Shown here piece after piece: positions 1 through 6,389 of a stretch of 6,389 nt of DNA. The number at the start of each line of letters is the position of its first letter. Within the stretch, counting starts at the first letter, position 1. This DNA comes from an uncultured Akkermansia sp. GTDB taxonomy: Bacteria; Verrucomicrobiota; Verrucomicrobiia; Verrucomicrobiales; Akkermansiaceae. Under the pieces are notes generated by a model. The model worked only from the letters and a program-made list of their open reading frames with translations. It was not told the origin of the DNA and ran no database searches. The stretch spans positions 1 to 6,389 of the forward strand of contig CAAFXA010000044.1 of the NCBI GenBank assembly GCA_900766865.1, written 5' to 3'. Made by a program: the position numbers and the translations under genes.

Positions 1-339
1 CACCGCAGCAATGACGGGCTTGGGCAGGGAGCGAATCTGCTTCTGCACATCGAGCACCGAGAGGCGGGGAACCCCTCCCTTGTCCATGTAGCCGCCGTAG
101 CCCTTTACATTCATGTCGCCGCCGGCGCAGAAGGCTACATCTCCCGCGCCGGTGAGCACGACAACAGCGATATCCTGCATTTCGCGGCAGAGGTAGAGTG
201 CATCGCTCATCTCTGCGGTGGTAAGGGGCGTGAAGGCGTTGCGGTAGCGCTCGCGGTTAATGGTGATGCGGGCGATGCCGCCGTACTGCTCGAAGAGGAT
301 TTCCTCGTACTGTTTGATAGTTTTCCACTCGCGTTTCAT
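1..339 (-). CDS. menB: 1,4-dihydroxy-2-naphthoyl-CoA synthase (MenB), 5' part, cut by the window edge
   Basis: MenB is a crotonase-fold enzyme that closes the second ring of o-succinylbenzoyl-CoA to give 1,4-dihydroxy-2-naphthoyl-CoA in cytoplasmic menaquinone synthesis. The visible 113 residues follow the family closely: [12 protein letters not shown] (residues 26-35 region), [16 protein letters not shown] (60-75) with the oxyanion-hole Gly-Gly-Asp, the YGGY segment (81-84), and [18 protein letters not shown] at the edge. Family members are about 260-285 residues, so more than half lies outside the window. The ATG at 339 opens with MKREWKTI, matching where MenB proteins normally begin. It sits 11 bases after the menD stop, so the pair is co-transcribed and functionally linked. 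No Shine-Dalgarno sequence precedes the start; translation probably depends on coupling to menD. The residue that separates bicarbonate-dependent from Asp-type MenB is not visible. Identity is near certain. Confidence 0.96.
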   Translation of the reverse strand, partial: MKREWKTIKQYEEILFEQYGGIARITINRERYRNAFTPLTTAEMSDALYLCREMQDIAVVVLTGAGDVAFCAGGDMNVKGYGGYMDKGGVPRLSVLDVQKQIRSLPKPVIAAV

Positions 340-350
340 GGTGCTGTATA

Positions 351-1955
351 TCAGTATTGTGTGTTAAATTGGGTAAGGAGTGAGGCGTCTGCCACACTGT
401 CGGTGAATGCCTCCACGAATACAGGGCGCTCCCCCGGGGTGATGAGGGCAGCCAGGGCGGCTGGCCAGTCGTGCTGGTTGTGAACGCTCAGGCATTCGAA
501 ACCGCGGCTCAGAGCCCAGTCTGTGGCGGTGGCCCGGTGGGCTCCGTTGACCAGCGGGATATCCGGTGTGGGGATGTAATCGAAAATGCCGCCGCCCCCG
601 TTGTTGAGCAGGAGTATGCGTGCATTAGCGGGGATGCCTTGCAGCCACAGGGCGTTCATGTCGTAGAAGAAGGAGAGGTCGCCGCAGATGAAGAATTGGG
701 GGCGTGTGTCGCCCATGGCATAGCCCAGAGCAGTAGAGAGGGAGCCCTCGATACCATTGACGCCCCGATTGCACTCTACCTGAGTGTCTTCCGGCAGGGG
801 GTAGAGCTGGGCAAAGCGTACAGCGGAGCTGTTGGCCAGGTGCAGCACGCTGCCTTCCGGCATGGCGCCCAGCAGTTCCCCCACGAGCTGCATGCCACTG
901 TAGGGAAATTCCGGTACGGGGACCGGCTGCAGCCAGCGCTCTGCGTAATGTTCATCACCCTCCTCGGCAAAAGCAGCCAATAGTTCCCACAGTTCGGCGG
1001 GGTCGCCTTCTATCACGCGGGTCAGGCAACAGAATGTATCGACAATTTTGCCGTCTGGGCAGATGTGCCAGTGCTCCCGTGGTGGGTTGCTGCGCAGCAG
1101 GGCTTTGAGGCGCTTGGAGATGATACAGCCGCCGTAGGTGATGAGCAGCTCGGGGCTCATGTCTGCTGTTGGATGAGGCCCGAGAACGGCATCCGGCTGG
1201 GTGATGGCAATGGCGGTGTTGCACAGGTGCTCTCCAATGATGGCAAAGCCTTTTTCGGCCGCCAAGGTAGGCGGTATTTGTGCATCCTGCGGCAGTTGCC
1301 CCAGCAGAATGAGGCGGCGGGAACAGGAGGCTACGCTGTTGAGTAGCTCGGTTTCCTCATCGGCATCCATTTTTGCCAACTCGGTGCGGTGGATAATGCG
1401 GGGCGTGGGGAGGGGGGATTCCGTGGTGCCGAAAAGGGGCTCGCTGAGGGGGATGTTGATGTGTACGGGACCACCTGCGCGGTGGCTCAGCTCCAGCAGG
1501 GCCTCGTTGAGCAGGCGGTTTCGGTGCCAGTGTTCACCCTCGGCTTCCGGAATCTGCACACTCAGGCGGCAGAGGGAGCCGAAAGCCCCCGGTTGGGGCA
1601 GAGTCTGGCCATCCTGCTGACCTATCCAGCTTTCGGGGCGGTCTGCCGAGATAACCAGCAGAGGCAAGTGGCGGTAGTGGGCTTCTGCCACTGCCGGGTG
1701 CAGGTTCAGCACAGCGGAGCCGGAGGTCACACAGACGGCCACGGCTGCCTGTGCCTGGGCGGCCCAACCGCAGGCCACAAAGCCGGCGCTGCGTTCATCC
1801 GTTGCGCCGCGCAGCTCGAAGTCCGGCAGAGCGGCCAGAGTGGCCACAATGGGGGAGTTGCGGCTGCCGGGGCATGCCACGCAGCGCGTGACGCCGTGTG
1901 CGCGCATGAGGCTGACGAGGTCGCGGATGGATGGGCTACTGCTGATTTCTGCCAT
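351..1955 (-). CDS. menD: 2-succinyl-5-enolpyruvyl-6-hydroxy-3-cyclohexene-1-carboxylate synthase (MenD)
   Basis: MenD is the thiamine-diphosphate enzyme that joins 2-oxoglutarate (after decarboxylation) to isochorismate, the first committed step of menaquinone synthesis. Numbered from the ATG at 1955 (534 residues; E. coli MenD has 556), it shows CPGSR (28-32) and SADRP with R106, both substrate-contact regions in the family. The ThDP-activating glutamate is E54 in TDERSAGF. The metal/diphosphate-binding motif is [10 protein letters not shown] (425-434), followed by NNGGGGIF (451-458). All three domains of the ThDP fold are present and unbroken. A longer reading from GTG at 1961 adds only two residues and is bounded by an in-frame TAG. 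I prefer the ATG because AGG lies 5 bases before it, and because the candidate promoter would start transcription downstream of the GTG. menB follows after 11 bases. Identity is near certain; the start is likely but not proven. Confidence 0.96.
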   Translation of the reverse strand: MAEISSSPSIRDLVSLMRAHGVTRCVACPGSRNSPIVATLAALPDFELRGATDERSAGFVACGWAAQAQAAVAVCVTSGSAVLNLHPAVAEAHYRHLPLLVISADRPESWIGQQDGQTLPQPGAFGSLCRLSVQIPEAEGEHWHRNRLLNEALLELSHRAGGPVHINIPLSEPLFGTTESPLPTPRIIHRTELAKMDADEETELLNSVASCSRRLILLGQLPQDAQIPPTLAAEKGFAIIGEHLCNTAIAITQPDAVLGPHPTADMSPELLITYGGCIISKRLKALLRSNPPREHWHICPDGKIVDTFCCLTRVIEGDPAELWELLAAFAEEGDEHYAERWLQPVPVPEFPYSGMQLVGELLGAMPEGSVLHLANSSAVRFAQLYPLPEDTQVECNRGVNGIEGSLSTALGYAMGDTRPQFFICGDLSFFYDMNALWLQGIPANARILLLNNGGGGIFDYIPTPDIPLVNGAHRATATDWALSRGFECLSVHNQHDWPAALAALITPGERPVFVEAFTDSVADASLLTQFNTQY

Positions 1956-1963
1956 AGACACCT

Positions 1964-1992
1964 ATGTTAGCACATGGCTCGATTGTATTCAA
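1964..1992 (-). promoter_or_regulatory. Candidate sigma70-type promoter for menD-menB
   Basis: On the minus strand, TTGAAT (1992-1987) and TAACAT (1969-1964) are separated by exactly 17 bases; each hexamer matches four of six consensus positions. The last base of the -10 box is only 8 bases from the preferred menD ATG, so the transcript would begin at or within a few bases of the start codon, giving a leaderless or nearly leaderless mRNA. Spacing supports the call; the hexamers are only moderate matches and no start site is mapped. Confidence 0.45.
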
Positions 1993-2017
1993 ACGCTTCG
2001 CGCGTCAGCGAGGCGTT
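1992..2017. promoter_or_regulatory. Inverted repeat, possible operator, between the divergent genes
   Basis: AACGCTTCGC (1992-2001) and GCGAGGCGTT (2008-2017) are inverted copies across a 6-base spacer, with a single non-identical pair that would be a G-U wobble in RNA. The element abuts and shares one base with the candidate menD -35 box, centred roughly 47 bases upstream of the expected start site. That placement suits a dimeric regulator. There is no T-run directly after the stem on either strand, so a terminator is less likely. TTGTATTC occurs as a direct repeat on both sides (1983-1990 and 2034-2041). The regulatory role is inferred. Confidence 0.45.
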
Positions 2018-2107
2018 ATTTACAATGAATCGGTTGTATTCCATGTCCAGAGCTTCTGTTGTTCGGCCGGGAATTATTTCAACGCGTAAATTCTTTGGAG
2101 GAAAAGC

Positions 2108-2135
2108 TTGCATAGCCGTGAGTATGTGGTAAACT
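2108..2135 (+). promoter_or_regulatory. Weak candidate promoter for the 1079-residue secreted protein gene
   Basis: TTGCAT (2108-2113) and TAAACT (2130-2135) are 16 bases apart, matching three and four of six consensus positions. The -10 box ends 9 bases before the ATG at 2145, which would again give an almost leaderless transcript. No Shine-Dalgarno sequence lies at a usable distance from that ATG. A strong SD-like GGAGG at 2097-2101 is 43 bases upstream, too far to serve this start. This is a tentative call; a start site further upstream would change the picture. Confidence 0.3.
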
Positions 2136-2144
2136 CAGTATCGT

Positions 2145-5100
2145 ATGAAAACAAGAACTGTTTTACCTGTTCGCTCGGCTGTGGCTCTGCTGGCTTTGAC
2201 TTGCGGTGCAGCCATCGCAGCTCCGAATGACGATTTTGCTGCCCTGAAGGCGCACTGGAGCTTTGATGAAGGGCGTAACTGGCATAACATGCCCATGCCG
2301 TATCAGTACAATGGCGTATTTGCCGATGAACTCACGGGAAAATCTGAGTGCCTGATGCTGAATAAAATGCATCAGTCCGACAATGGAGCCTGGGTGTCTG
2401 GCCGACAGCATGCCGGCATTGCCCCCGGCCGCGTGCTTGAGCGCATGAAACCACTGGATTGGTTTAATGGCTCCGTGACGTTTTCGTACTGGACGCGTCT
2501 GAATGGTGAGCCGAACAAACGAGGCGTTGTCGGTTCCAACTACACGGCATTGTGGGGTGTGATGAATGAAAAGGGGCAGGTGGGGCTGCGCTTGAAGGGA
2601 CGCAATGTCCTGTTATCCCCCATTGCTATTACAGATAAGGAGTGGCATCACGTTGTGTTCACCCGCGATGCTGCAACGGGTAAGGTGGTGTTGTACCTCG
2701 ATGGTAAGGAGGTGGCTACAGGCACTACACCCGTGGGGAAGATTAAGGGCGAGTTCAACGGCATTGCTACCAACAACGCTGCGCTCGACCAGATTCATAT
2801 CTTCGATAAGCCCGTTTCTGCCGAGACTGTATCTGTACTGTACGATAATCATGCCCCACAGGTGTTCGACCAGACGCACCTGGTAGAGACGTCCAGACCG
2901 ACGGTAACGGGGAGTATTCTGCACCGATTTACCTACGATGTGGAGCAGGATAAGCTCAGTGTGGCTCATTTTTCCCAGCCCGAGGGTGGGATGGTGACCA
3001 GCAATGGTGATGGCTCGTTTACGTTTACTCCGAGCGCCGACTTTGCCCGCACGGGAAAGACCTCATTTGATGTAGTGGTGACGGATGGTCGTGGTGGTTA
3101 CACCAAGGCTGCAATGCACTTGCAGGACAGCCGCTATTTTGTGGAGCCGCCCGTGCAGGAGTTCTGTTATTTCGGTGCGCTGCCGGAGTTCACCCCCGGT
3201 GCCGGTAAGCAGCAGAGACACCGCAACCCGATGGCCATCAGCCCCTGGGGGGGTAAGCCCGATTTGCTGATACAGGCAGACTCTCGCCTGTGGTACAGTA
3301 TTAATGAATCCAAGCGCGGCAAGATTTTGTTTTCGGAGCCGCAGGTTCTGCGCACGACTGCTCAGGCGGAGTTCGAGACAGATGGCGCCGCTGTGCTGGA
3401 GGACAATAAGCTCATCGTACGCAAGCCGGATGGTTCGCTGCTGCAGGCTTATGTGACGGGAAATGATGTGCCGGAGCTGGAAATTGGCGCCACGGTGAAG
3501 GATACCACCGGTGCAGATATGAAACTGTCGGCCCGCCATTTTGTTCTGGTGGATTTTGACCATGACGGCACGCCGGATCTGGTAGCCGGCTTCAACGATG
3601 GGCTGTATTACTACAAAGGCTCAGCCTCTTACTATACGATTGAAGGTGGAGTGAAGAAGATTCGCTACATCAGTTTTGCTCCTGACAAGCAGGTTGTATT
3701 CCGCCGTTCCTATAATATTGCCCCCGGTGTGGGGGATTTGAACAATGATGGGCGGCCGGAGCTGCTCTATGGTATCAACTGGGGGACGCTCCATGTCTGG
3801 ATGAATGAAGCCGCTAAAGCCACCATCGGCGAGGGCGCTTATATGGAGCTTGCTCTGGAAAATCAGCCCAAGGAGAAATTCGTGCGCGACCTCAATGGTG
3901 CCCATGTGACCGTGGCTGATTTTGATGGCGACAACGTGCCGGATATGGTGCTGGGTGGAAATGCCGGGCGTGAGCTGGTGAGCGCTCTGGGGGTGAGCCC
4001 TGACAGCTGGGCGGGAAATCTTGCCCTCATTGAGAAGGAGCTCTATAACGGACACGAAAAAGACCTCGGTAAAGTGCTGGGATCTGATGAACAGAAGGGG
4101 CTGAAGCGCTATCGTGAGCTGATGCGCAACTGGATTCGCTGGGCCGTGGCTCAGAACACTCCCGCCAAGCGTCAGTCGGCCTGGAATATGCTGGCCGCTC
4201 ATGTGAAGAAATACCCCTTCCTGCAGCGCCGTGTGCTGGAGGATGCCTGGGTGAAGCGGGAAAAGGGGGAAGTGTTGAGCTATGGTGATATGCACCATGT
4301 GCCGGGTATTTTCACCATGAATTGGATTGTGCTGCACCGCTTGTTGCCGGATTCTGCTGCCCATCGCAAGGCCGTGGCCGATGCACTGGGAATGACCGGG
4401 CTCGACCGCGAGGCGTATCTGGCCAAGGGTATGCCGCTGGCGGATAATAAGCGCTGTTCGGAAGGCCAGCTTCGAGCTGTCTGGGACCTGCTCAATCACC
4501 ACGCCCCCATCCTCTTCCCGGATGATCACATCTCCATCAGTCAGCACTTTGATGATGGTCGCGACGCGATGTGTTATATCTTCGAGTCCAACAAGAACAC
4601 CTTCAGTATGGAGGTGGGCAACAATATCGCTGAAATGCACGGCGATATGGTGAAGCTGACGGAGGAATGCTTTGGCTCAAAGGGCGCGGCCAGTGGCGAT
4701 TACTTCACTTTTGTGCTGGCTCATGAGGTGTGCCACTCGTTGGATGCCTATGTGCGCAGCCGCGTCAATAAAGACCTCAACCGCCGCTGGGGTGACCAGA
4801 ACTTCTATGCTGCAATCAATGCTGGCCAGAGTGACGATATCGTTGCCAATGAAACCGGTTGGTGGGATTTGAACCTGACCAGGGAGCGCTTTAAGCAGCG
4901 AGGCCTCTGGGATGGTAAGAATGAAACCTGGAACGAGGCCTGGAAAGCTTACTGGCAGAAATGCCCCTACCGCAACAAGGTGTTCATGCGTGGTGATATT
5001 GATTGGTTCCTTTCCGCGCAGCAGGAAACCCTTGCCACGCAGGCTAACCATCACTGGGCTCGCTCCGAATCTCGACTGATTGGTGCCATTCTGCGTTATC

Positions 5101-5384
5101 TGCAGGGGTACAGGTCGAATATCAATGAGGTGGTGTTCTATCTGGACGTGCTGTCTGCCGGGCAGAATAAATTGCCGATGCTTCACCCCTGGGGCTCCGG
5201 CTCACCGACTCTCGTGAACTTTAATGTGGAGTATGCCTGGCTGACCCGCAATGATATGGGCTACATCACCGATGTGCGTATAGGCGACCGCCACTACGGC
5301 TTCGAGGTGGATGAAAAGGGCCGTGTGATTGCCCTGCGTACCTATCCCTTCGCTGATAAGATTCAGGCCGCCGCCGGGAAATAA
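2145..5384 (+). CDS. Secreted multidomain protein: LamG, cadherin/Ig-like, FG-GAP propeller repeats and a C-terminal HExxH zinc-metallopeptidase-like domain
   Basis: The protein has 1079 residues and I cannot match it to a named protein. Residues 1-25 form a Sec signal peptide with likely cleavage after AIA (23-25); C20 does not sit in a proper lipobox. Residues about 33-235 look like a LamG/concanavalin-type jelly roll (AHWSFDEG; EWHHVVFTRDAATGKVVLYLDGKEV at 166-190; LDQIHIFDKPV). Residues about 237-328 resemble a cadherin/Ig-like module ending FDVVVTDGRGGYT. Three FG-GAP/VCBS-like calcium loops follow: DFDHDGTPD (470-478), DLNNDGRPE (531-539) and DFDGDNVPD (592-600). A helix-rich linker spans about 620-790. 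The C-terminal domain holds LAHEVCHSLDAY (858-869): H860, E861 and H864 are the expected zinc and catalytic residues. E961, in a predicted helix, or E903 may be the third ligand. In-frame TAA at 2130 excludes an earlier start. It diverges from menD and is followed by a terminator, so it is likely monocistronic. A role as extracellular glycoprotein protease is inferred; the peptidase family is uncertain. Confidence 0.9.
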   Translation: MKTRTVLPVRSAVALLALTCGAAIAAPNDDFAALKAHWSFDEGRNWHNMPMPYQYNGVFADELTGKSECLMLNKMHQSDNGAWVSGRQHAGIAPGRVLERMKPLDWFNGSVTFSYWTRLNGEPNKRGVVGSNYTALWGVMNEKGQVGLRLKGRNVLLSPIAITDKEWHHVVFTRDAATGKVVLYLDGKEVATGTTPVGKIKGEFNGIATNNAALDQIHIFDKPVSAETVSVLYDNHAPQVFDQTHLVETSRPTVTGSILHRFTYDVEQDKLSVAHFSQPEGGMVTSNGDGSFTFTPSADFARTGKTSFDVVVTDGRGGYTKAAMHLQDSRYFVEPPVQEFCYFGALPEFTPGAGKQQRHRNPMAISPWGGKPDLLIQADSRLWYSINESKRGKILFSEPQVLRTTAQAEFETDGAAVLEDNKLIVRKPDGSLLQAYVTGNDVPELEIGATVKDTTGADMKLSARHFVLVDFDHDGTPDLVAGFNDGLYYYKGSASYYTIEGGVKKIRYISFAPDKQVVFRRSYNIAPGVGDLNNDGRPELLYGINWGTLHVWMNEAAKATIGEGAYMELALENQPKEKFVRDLNGAHVTVADFDGDNVPDMVLGGNAGRELVSALGVSPDSWAGNLALIEKELYNGHEKDLGKVLGSDEQKGLKRYRELMRNWIRWAVAQNTPAKRQSAWNMLAAHVKKYPFLQRRVLEDAWVKREKGEVLSYGDMHHVPGIFTMNWIVLHRLLPDSAAHRKAVADALGMTGLDREAYLAKGMPLADNKRCSEGQLRAVWDLLNHHAPILFPDDHISISQHFDDGRDAMCYIFESNKNTFSMEVGNNIAEMHGDMVKLTEECFGSKGAASGDYFTFVLAHEVCHSLDAYVRSRVNKDLNRRWGDQNFYAAINAGQSDDIVANETGWWDLNLTRERFKQRGLWDGKNETWNEAWKAYWQKCPYRNKVFMRGDIDWFLSAQQETLATQANHHWARSESRLIGAILRYLQGYRSNINEVVFYLDVLSAGQNKLPMLHPWGSGSPTLVNFNVEYAWLTRNDMGYITDVRIGDRHYGFEVDEKGRVIALRTYPFADKIQAAAGK
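4722..4736 (+). other. HEVCH zinc-binding/catalytic motif codons of the putative metallopeptidase domain
   Basis: These codons encode H860-E861-V862-C863-H864, followed by S-L-D. In zincins the two histidines bind zinc and the glutamate activates water. The preceding residues (YFTFVLA) form the apolar helix expected before such a motif. HxxxHxxD rather than HxxGxxH argues against metzincins and towards a gluzincin layout, as in anthrax lethal factor-like or M9-like domains. This is only motif-level similarity; no family is assigned. Confidence 0.65.
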
Positions 5385-5404
5385 CAGTCGATGCAGCTAT
5401 TAAA

Positions 5405-5445
5405 AAACCATTTCCTCTCGGCAATCTACCGGGAGGAAACGGTTT
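5405..5445 (+). terminator. Rho-independent terminator after the metallopeptidase-like gene
   Basis: Inverted arms of 17 bases (5405-5421 and 5429-5445) flank a 7-base loop, with one A-C mismatch and one G-U pair. The stem begins 20 bases after the TAA stop. An A-run (5402-5407) precedes it. The T-run on the plus strand is short (5443-5445), so termination could be partial in this direction, while the opposite strand has a full six-T run. It separates the two rightward genes into different transcription units. Confidence 0.75.
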
Positions 5446-5487
5446 CGCTGATAATCAATCTGCTGCGAAGGGTGGCACAGAATATGC

Positions 5488-5516
5488 TTGACTTAGCAGG
5501 TAGATGCCAGTAGAAT
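5488..5516 (+). promoter_or_regulatory. Sigma70-type promoter of the GH109-type gene
   Basis: TTGACT (5488-5493) and TAGAAT (5511-5516) match five of six consensus positions each and are separated by the ideal 17 bases. Transcription would start near 5523, leaving a leader of about 70 bases before the ATG at 5594. This is the best promoter in the window and agrees with the strongly biased codon use of the gene it serves. No riboswitch-like fold was recognised in the leader. Confidence 0.7.
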
Positions 5517-5593
5517 GAATGTAACCGAAGGTGGGGCGTTTGTTGCTGTCAGGGTGAAGCGCCGTAAAACTTTCAAACACAAAAAGAAACAAT

Positions 5594-6389
5594 ATGAAAC
5601 TGAACAAAGTAATGGCTTTGGCTTTTGCGGTGCTGTTTGCCGCAGGTGGCCTGAATGCTCAGTCGCTGTCGCCCGATACCAAGACGTATTGGGATAAGGG
5701 TACTCTTGTTGTTGAGTCTCCCACTCGTCCTGAAGGGCAGCAGCATGTCATCGGTCTGAAGACTCCCGCTCTCAAGACTGTTCGTGTAGCTTTTGTTGGT
5801 CTGGGTATGCGTGGCCCGGGTGCTGTGACTCGTTTCACCCACATTCCCGGTGTGGAGGTAGTGGCTCTGTGCGACTACGAGAAGGAGCGCGCCGAGAAGT
5901 GCCAGAAGAGCCTGCGCAAGGCCGGCCTTGCTCCTGCTTCCATCTACTGGGGCGAGAAGGGCTACGAGGAGCTTTGCAAGCGCCCCGATATTGACCTTGT
6001 GTATGTTGCTACCGATTGGGATCATCACTTCCCCGTAGCTAAGTGCGCTCTGGAGAATGGCAAGCACACCGCTATCGAGGTGCCCAGCGCCATGAACCTG
6101 CAGCAGTGCTGGGAGCTCATCAACCTGTCCGAGAAGACTCGCAAGCACTGCATGATTCTCGAGAACTGCTGCTACGACTGGTTCGAGCTCGATGCCCTCA
6201 ACATGGCTCAGAAGGGCCTGCTGGGCGAGGTGCTGTACGCCAAGGGCGCCTACATCCACAACCTCGACCCGTTCTGGGGTGAGTACTGGGTGAATGAGAA
6301 GAAGGATTCCGACAAGCTCGGCTGGCGCTTGCTCTACAATAAGGAGAATCGTGGTGACGTGTATGCTACGCACGGCCTTGGCCCTGTGG
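5594..6389 (+). CDS. Exported Gfo/Idh/MocA-family protein of the GH109 type (alpha-N-acetylgalactosaminidase-like), 5' part, cut by the window edge
   Basis: The visible 265 residues start with a Sec-type signal peptide (1-22, cleavage likely after LNA) without a twin arginine. A Rossmann NAD-binding segment follows: VRVAFVGLGMRGPGAV (63-78) with the GxGxxG pattern and an acidic strand end at CDYEKERAEKC (93-103). The fold continues through VYVATDWDHHFPVAKCALENGKHTAIEVPSA (137-166), where E162 is the Glu of the Gfo/Idh/MocA E-K/V-P motif. HCMILENCCYD (185-195) and YATHGLGPV (257-265) resemble conserved GH109 stretches; H260 lies in the THGLGP motif typical of that family. Known GH109 enzymes remove alpha-linked GalNAc, for example from blood group A glycans, by an NAD-dependent oxidation-elimination route. 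The start is the ATG at 5594; an A-rich, SD-free leader precedes it. The gene has its own promoter downstream of a terminator. An exported Gfo/Idh/MocA oxidoreductase with another sugar substrate is the main alternative. Confidence 0.88.
   Translation, partial: MKLNKVMALAFAVLFAAGGLNAQSLSPDTKTYWDKGTLVVESPTRPEGQQHVIGLKTPALKTVRVAFVGLGMRGPGAVTRFTHIPGVEVVALCDYEKERAEKCQKSLRKAGLAPASIYWGEKGYEELCKRPDIDLVYVATDWDHHFPVAKCALENGKHTAIEVPSAMNLQQCWELINLSEKTRKHCMILENCCYDWFELDALNMAQKGLLGEVLYAKGAYIHNLDPFWGEYWVNEKKDSDKLGWRLLYNKENRGDVYATHGLGPV

Noticed and set aside
1953..1961. GTG at 1961 as the menD start
   Set aside because: It adds only two residues and would lie at or upstream of the transcription start expected from the -10 box; the ATG at 1955 has better spacing to AGG.
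1389..1970. A 193-codon plus-strand open frame opposite menD
   Set aside because: It is antisense to a well-conserved menD frame and has low-complexity composition without recognisable motifs.
2190..2210. Lipoprotein signal at C20 of the large secreted protein
   Set aside because: The residues before the cysteine are ALT, with T at -1, which does not fit the lipobox; a normal signal peptidase I site (AIA) follows.
3621..4640. A 339-codon open frame on the minus strand inside the large secreted-protein gene
   Set aside because: It lies wholly antisense to a frame with clear domains and motifs; its translation shows no recognisable domain and no plausible start context.
5573..6373. A 266-codon open frame on the minus strand opposite the GH109-type gene
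   Set aside because: It is a by-product of the strong G/C-ending codon bias on the plus strand; the plus-strand frame has the signal peptide, Rossmann motif and GH109 motifs.
1..6389. CRISPR array, tRNA or rRNA gene, insertion sequence or phage attachment site
   Set aside because: No regularly spaced repeats, cloverleaf-like segments, transposase frames or terminal inverted repeats were seen; the intergenic stretches are about 190 and 210 bases and are explained above.

Overview
The window reads as a chromosomal segment of a Gram-negative, menaquinone-making bacterium that lives on host or environmental glycans. Mid-range GC, near-absence of Shine-Dalgarno sequences before the starts, E. coli-like -35/-10 promoters rather than the Bacteroidetes type, and a secreted GH109-type protein beside a large LamG/FG-GAP protein fit a Verrucomicrobiota member of the Akkermansia kind best. 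This assignment is an inference from style and content; related PVC phyla are possible.

Layout. The left third (1-1955) is on the minus strand and holds two consecutive menaquinone genes: menD (complete), then menB (5' part only, running off the left edge), 11 bases apart and surely one operon. Positions 1956-2144 are a divergent intergenic region. It carries a candidate menD promoter, a near-perfect 10-bp inverted repeat touching that promoter's -35 box, and a weaker candidate promoter for the rightward gene. Positions 2145-5384 (plus strand) encode a 1079-residue exported protein: signal peptide, LamG-like domain, cadherin/Ig-like domain, FG-GAP/VCBS-type propeller segments, a helical linker and a C-terminal domain with a HEVCH zinc-protease motif. 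Positions 5385-5593 hold a strong terminator hairpin and a good sigma70-type promoter. From 5594 to the right edge is the 5' part of an exported Gfo/Idh/MocA-fold protein of the GH109 type (NAD-dependent alpha-N-acetylgalactosaminidase family).

How the parts relate. MenD and MenB act in the cytoplasm in one pathway, from isochorismate towards dihydroxynaphthoyl-CoA. The two rightward genes are separate transcription units, each with its own promoter and separated by a terminator. Both products are exported, and both have features suited to glycoprotein breakdown: a putative metalloprotease with a carbohydrate-binding-type module, and an exo-glycosidase type that removes alpha-GalNAc. The least familiar item is the 1079-residue protein; its domain order and HExxH domain do not match any named peptidase I can place with certainty.
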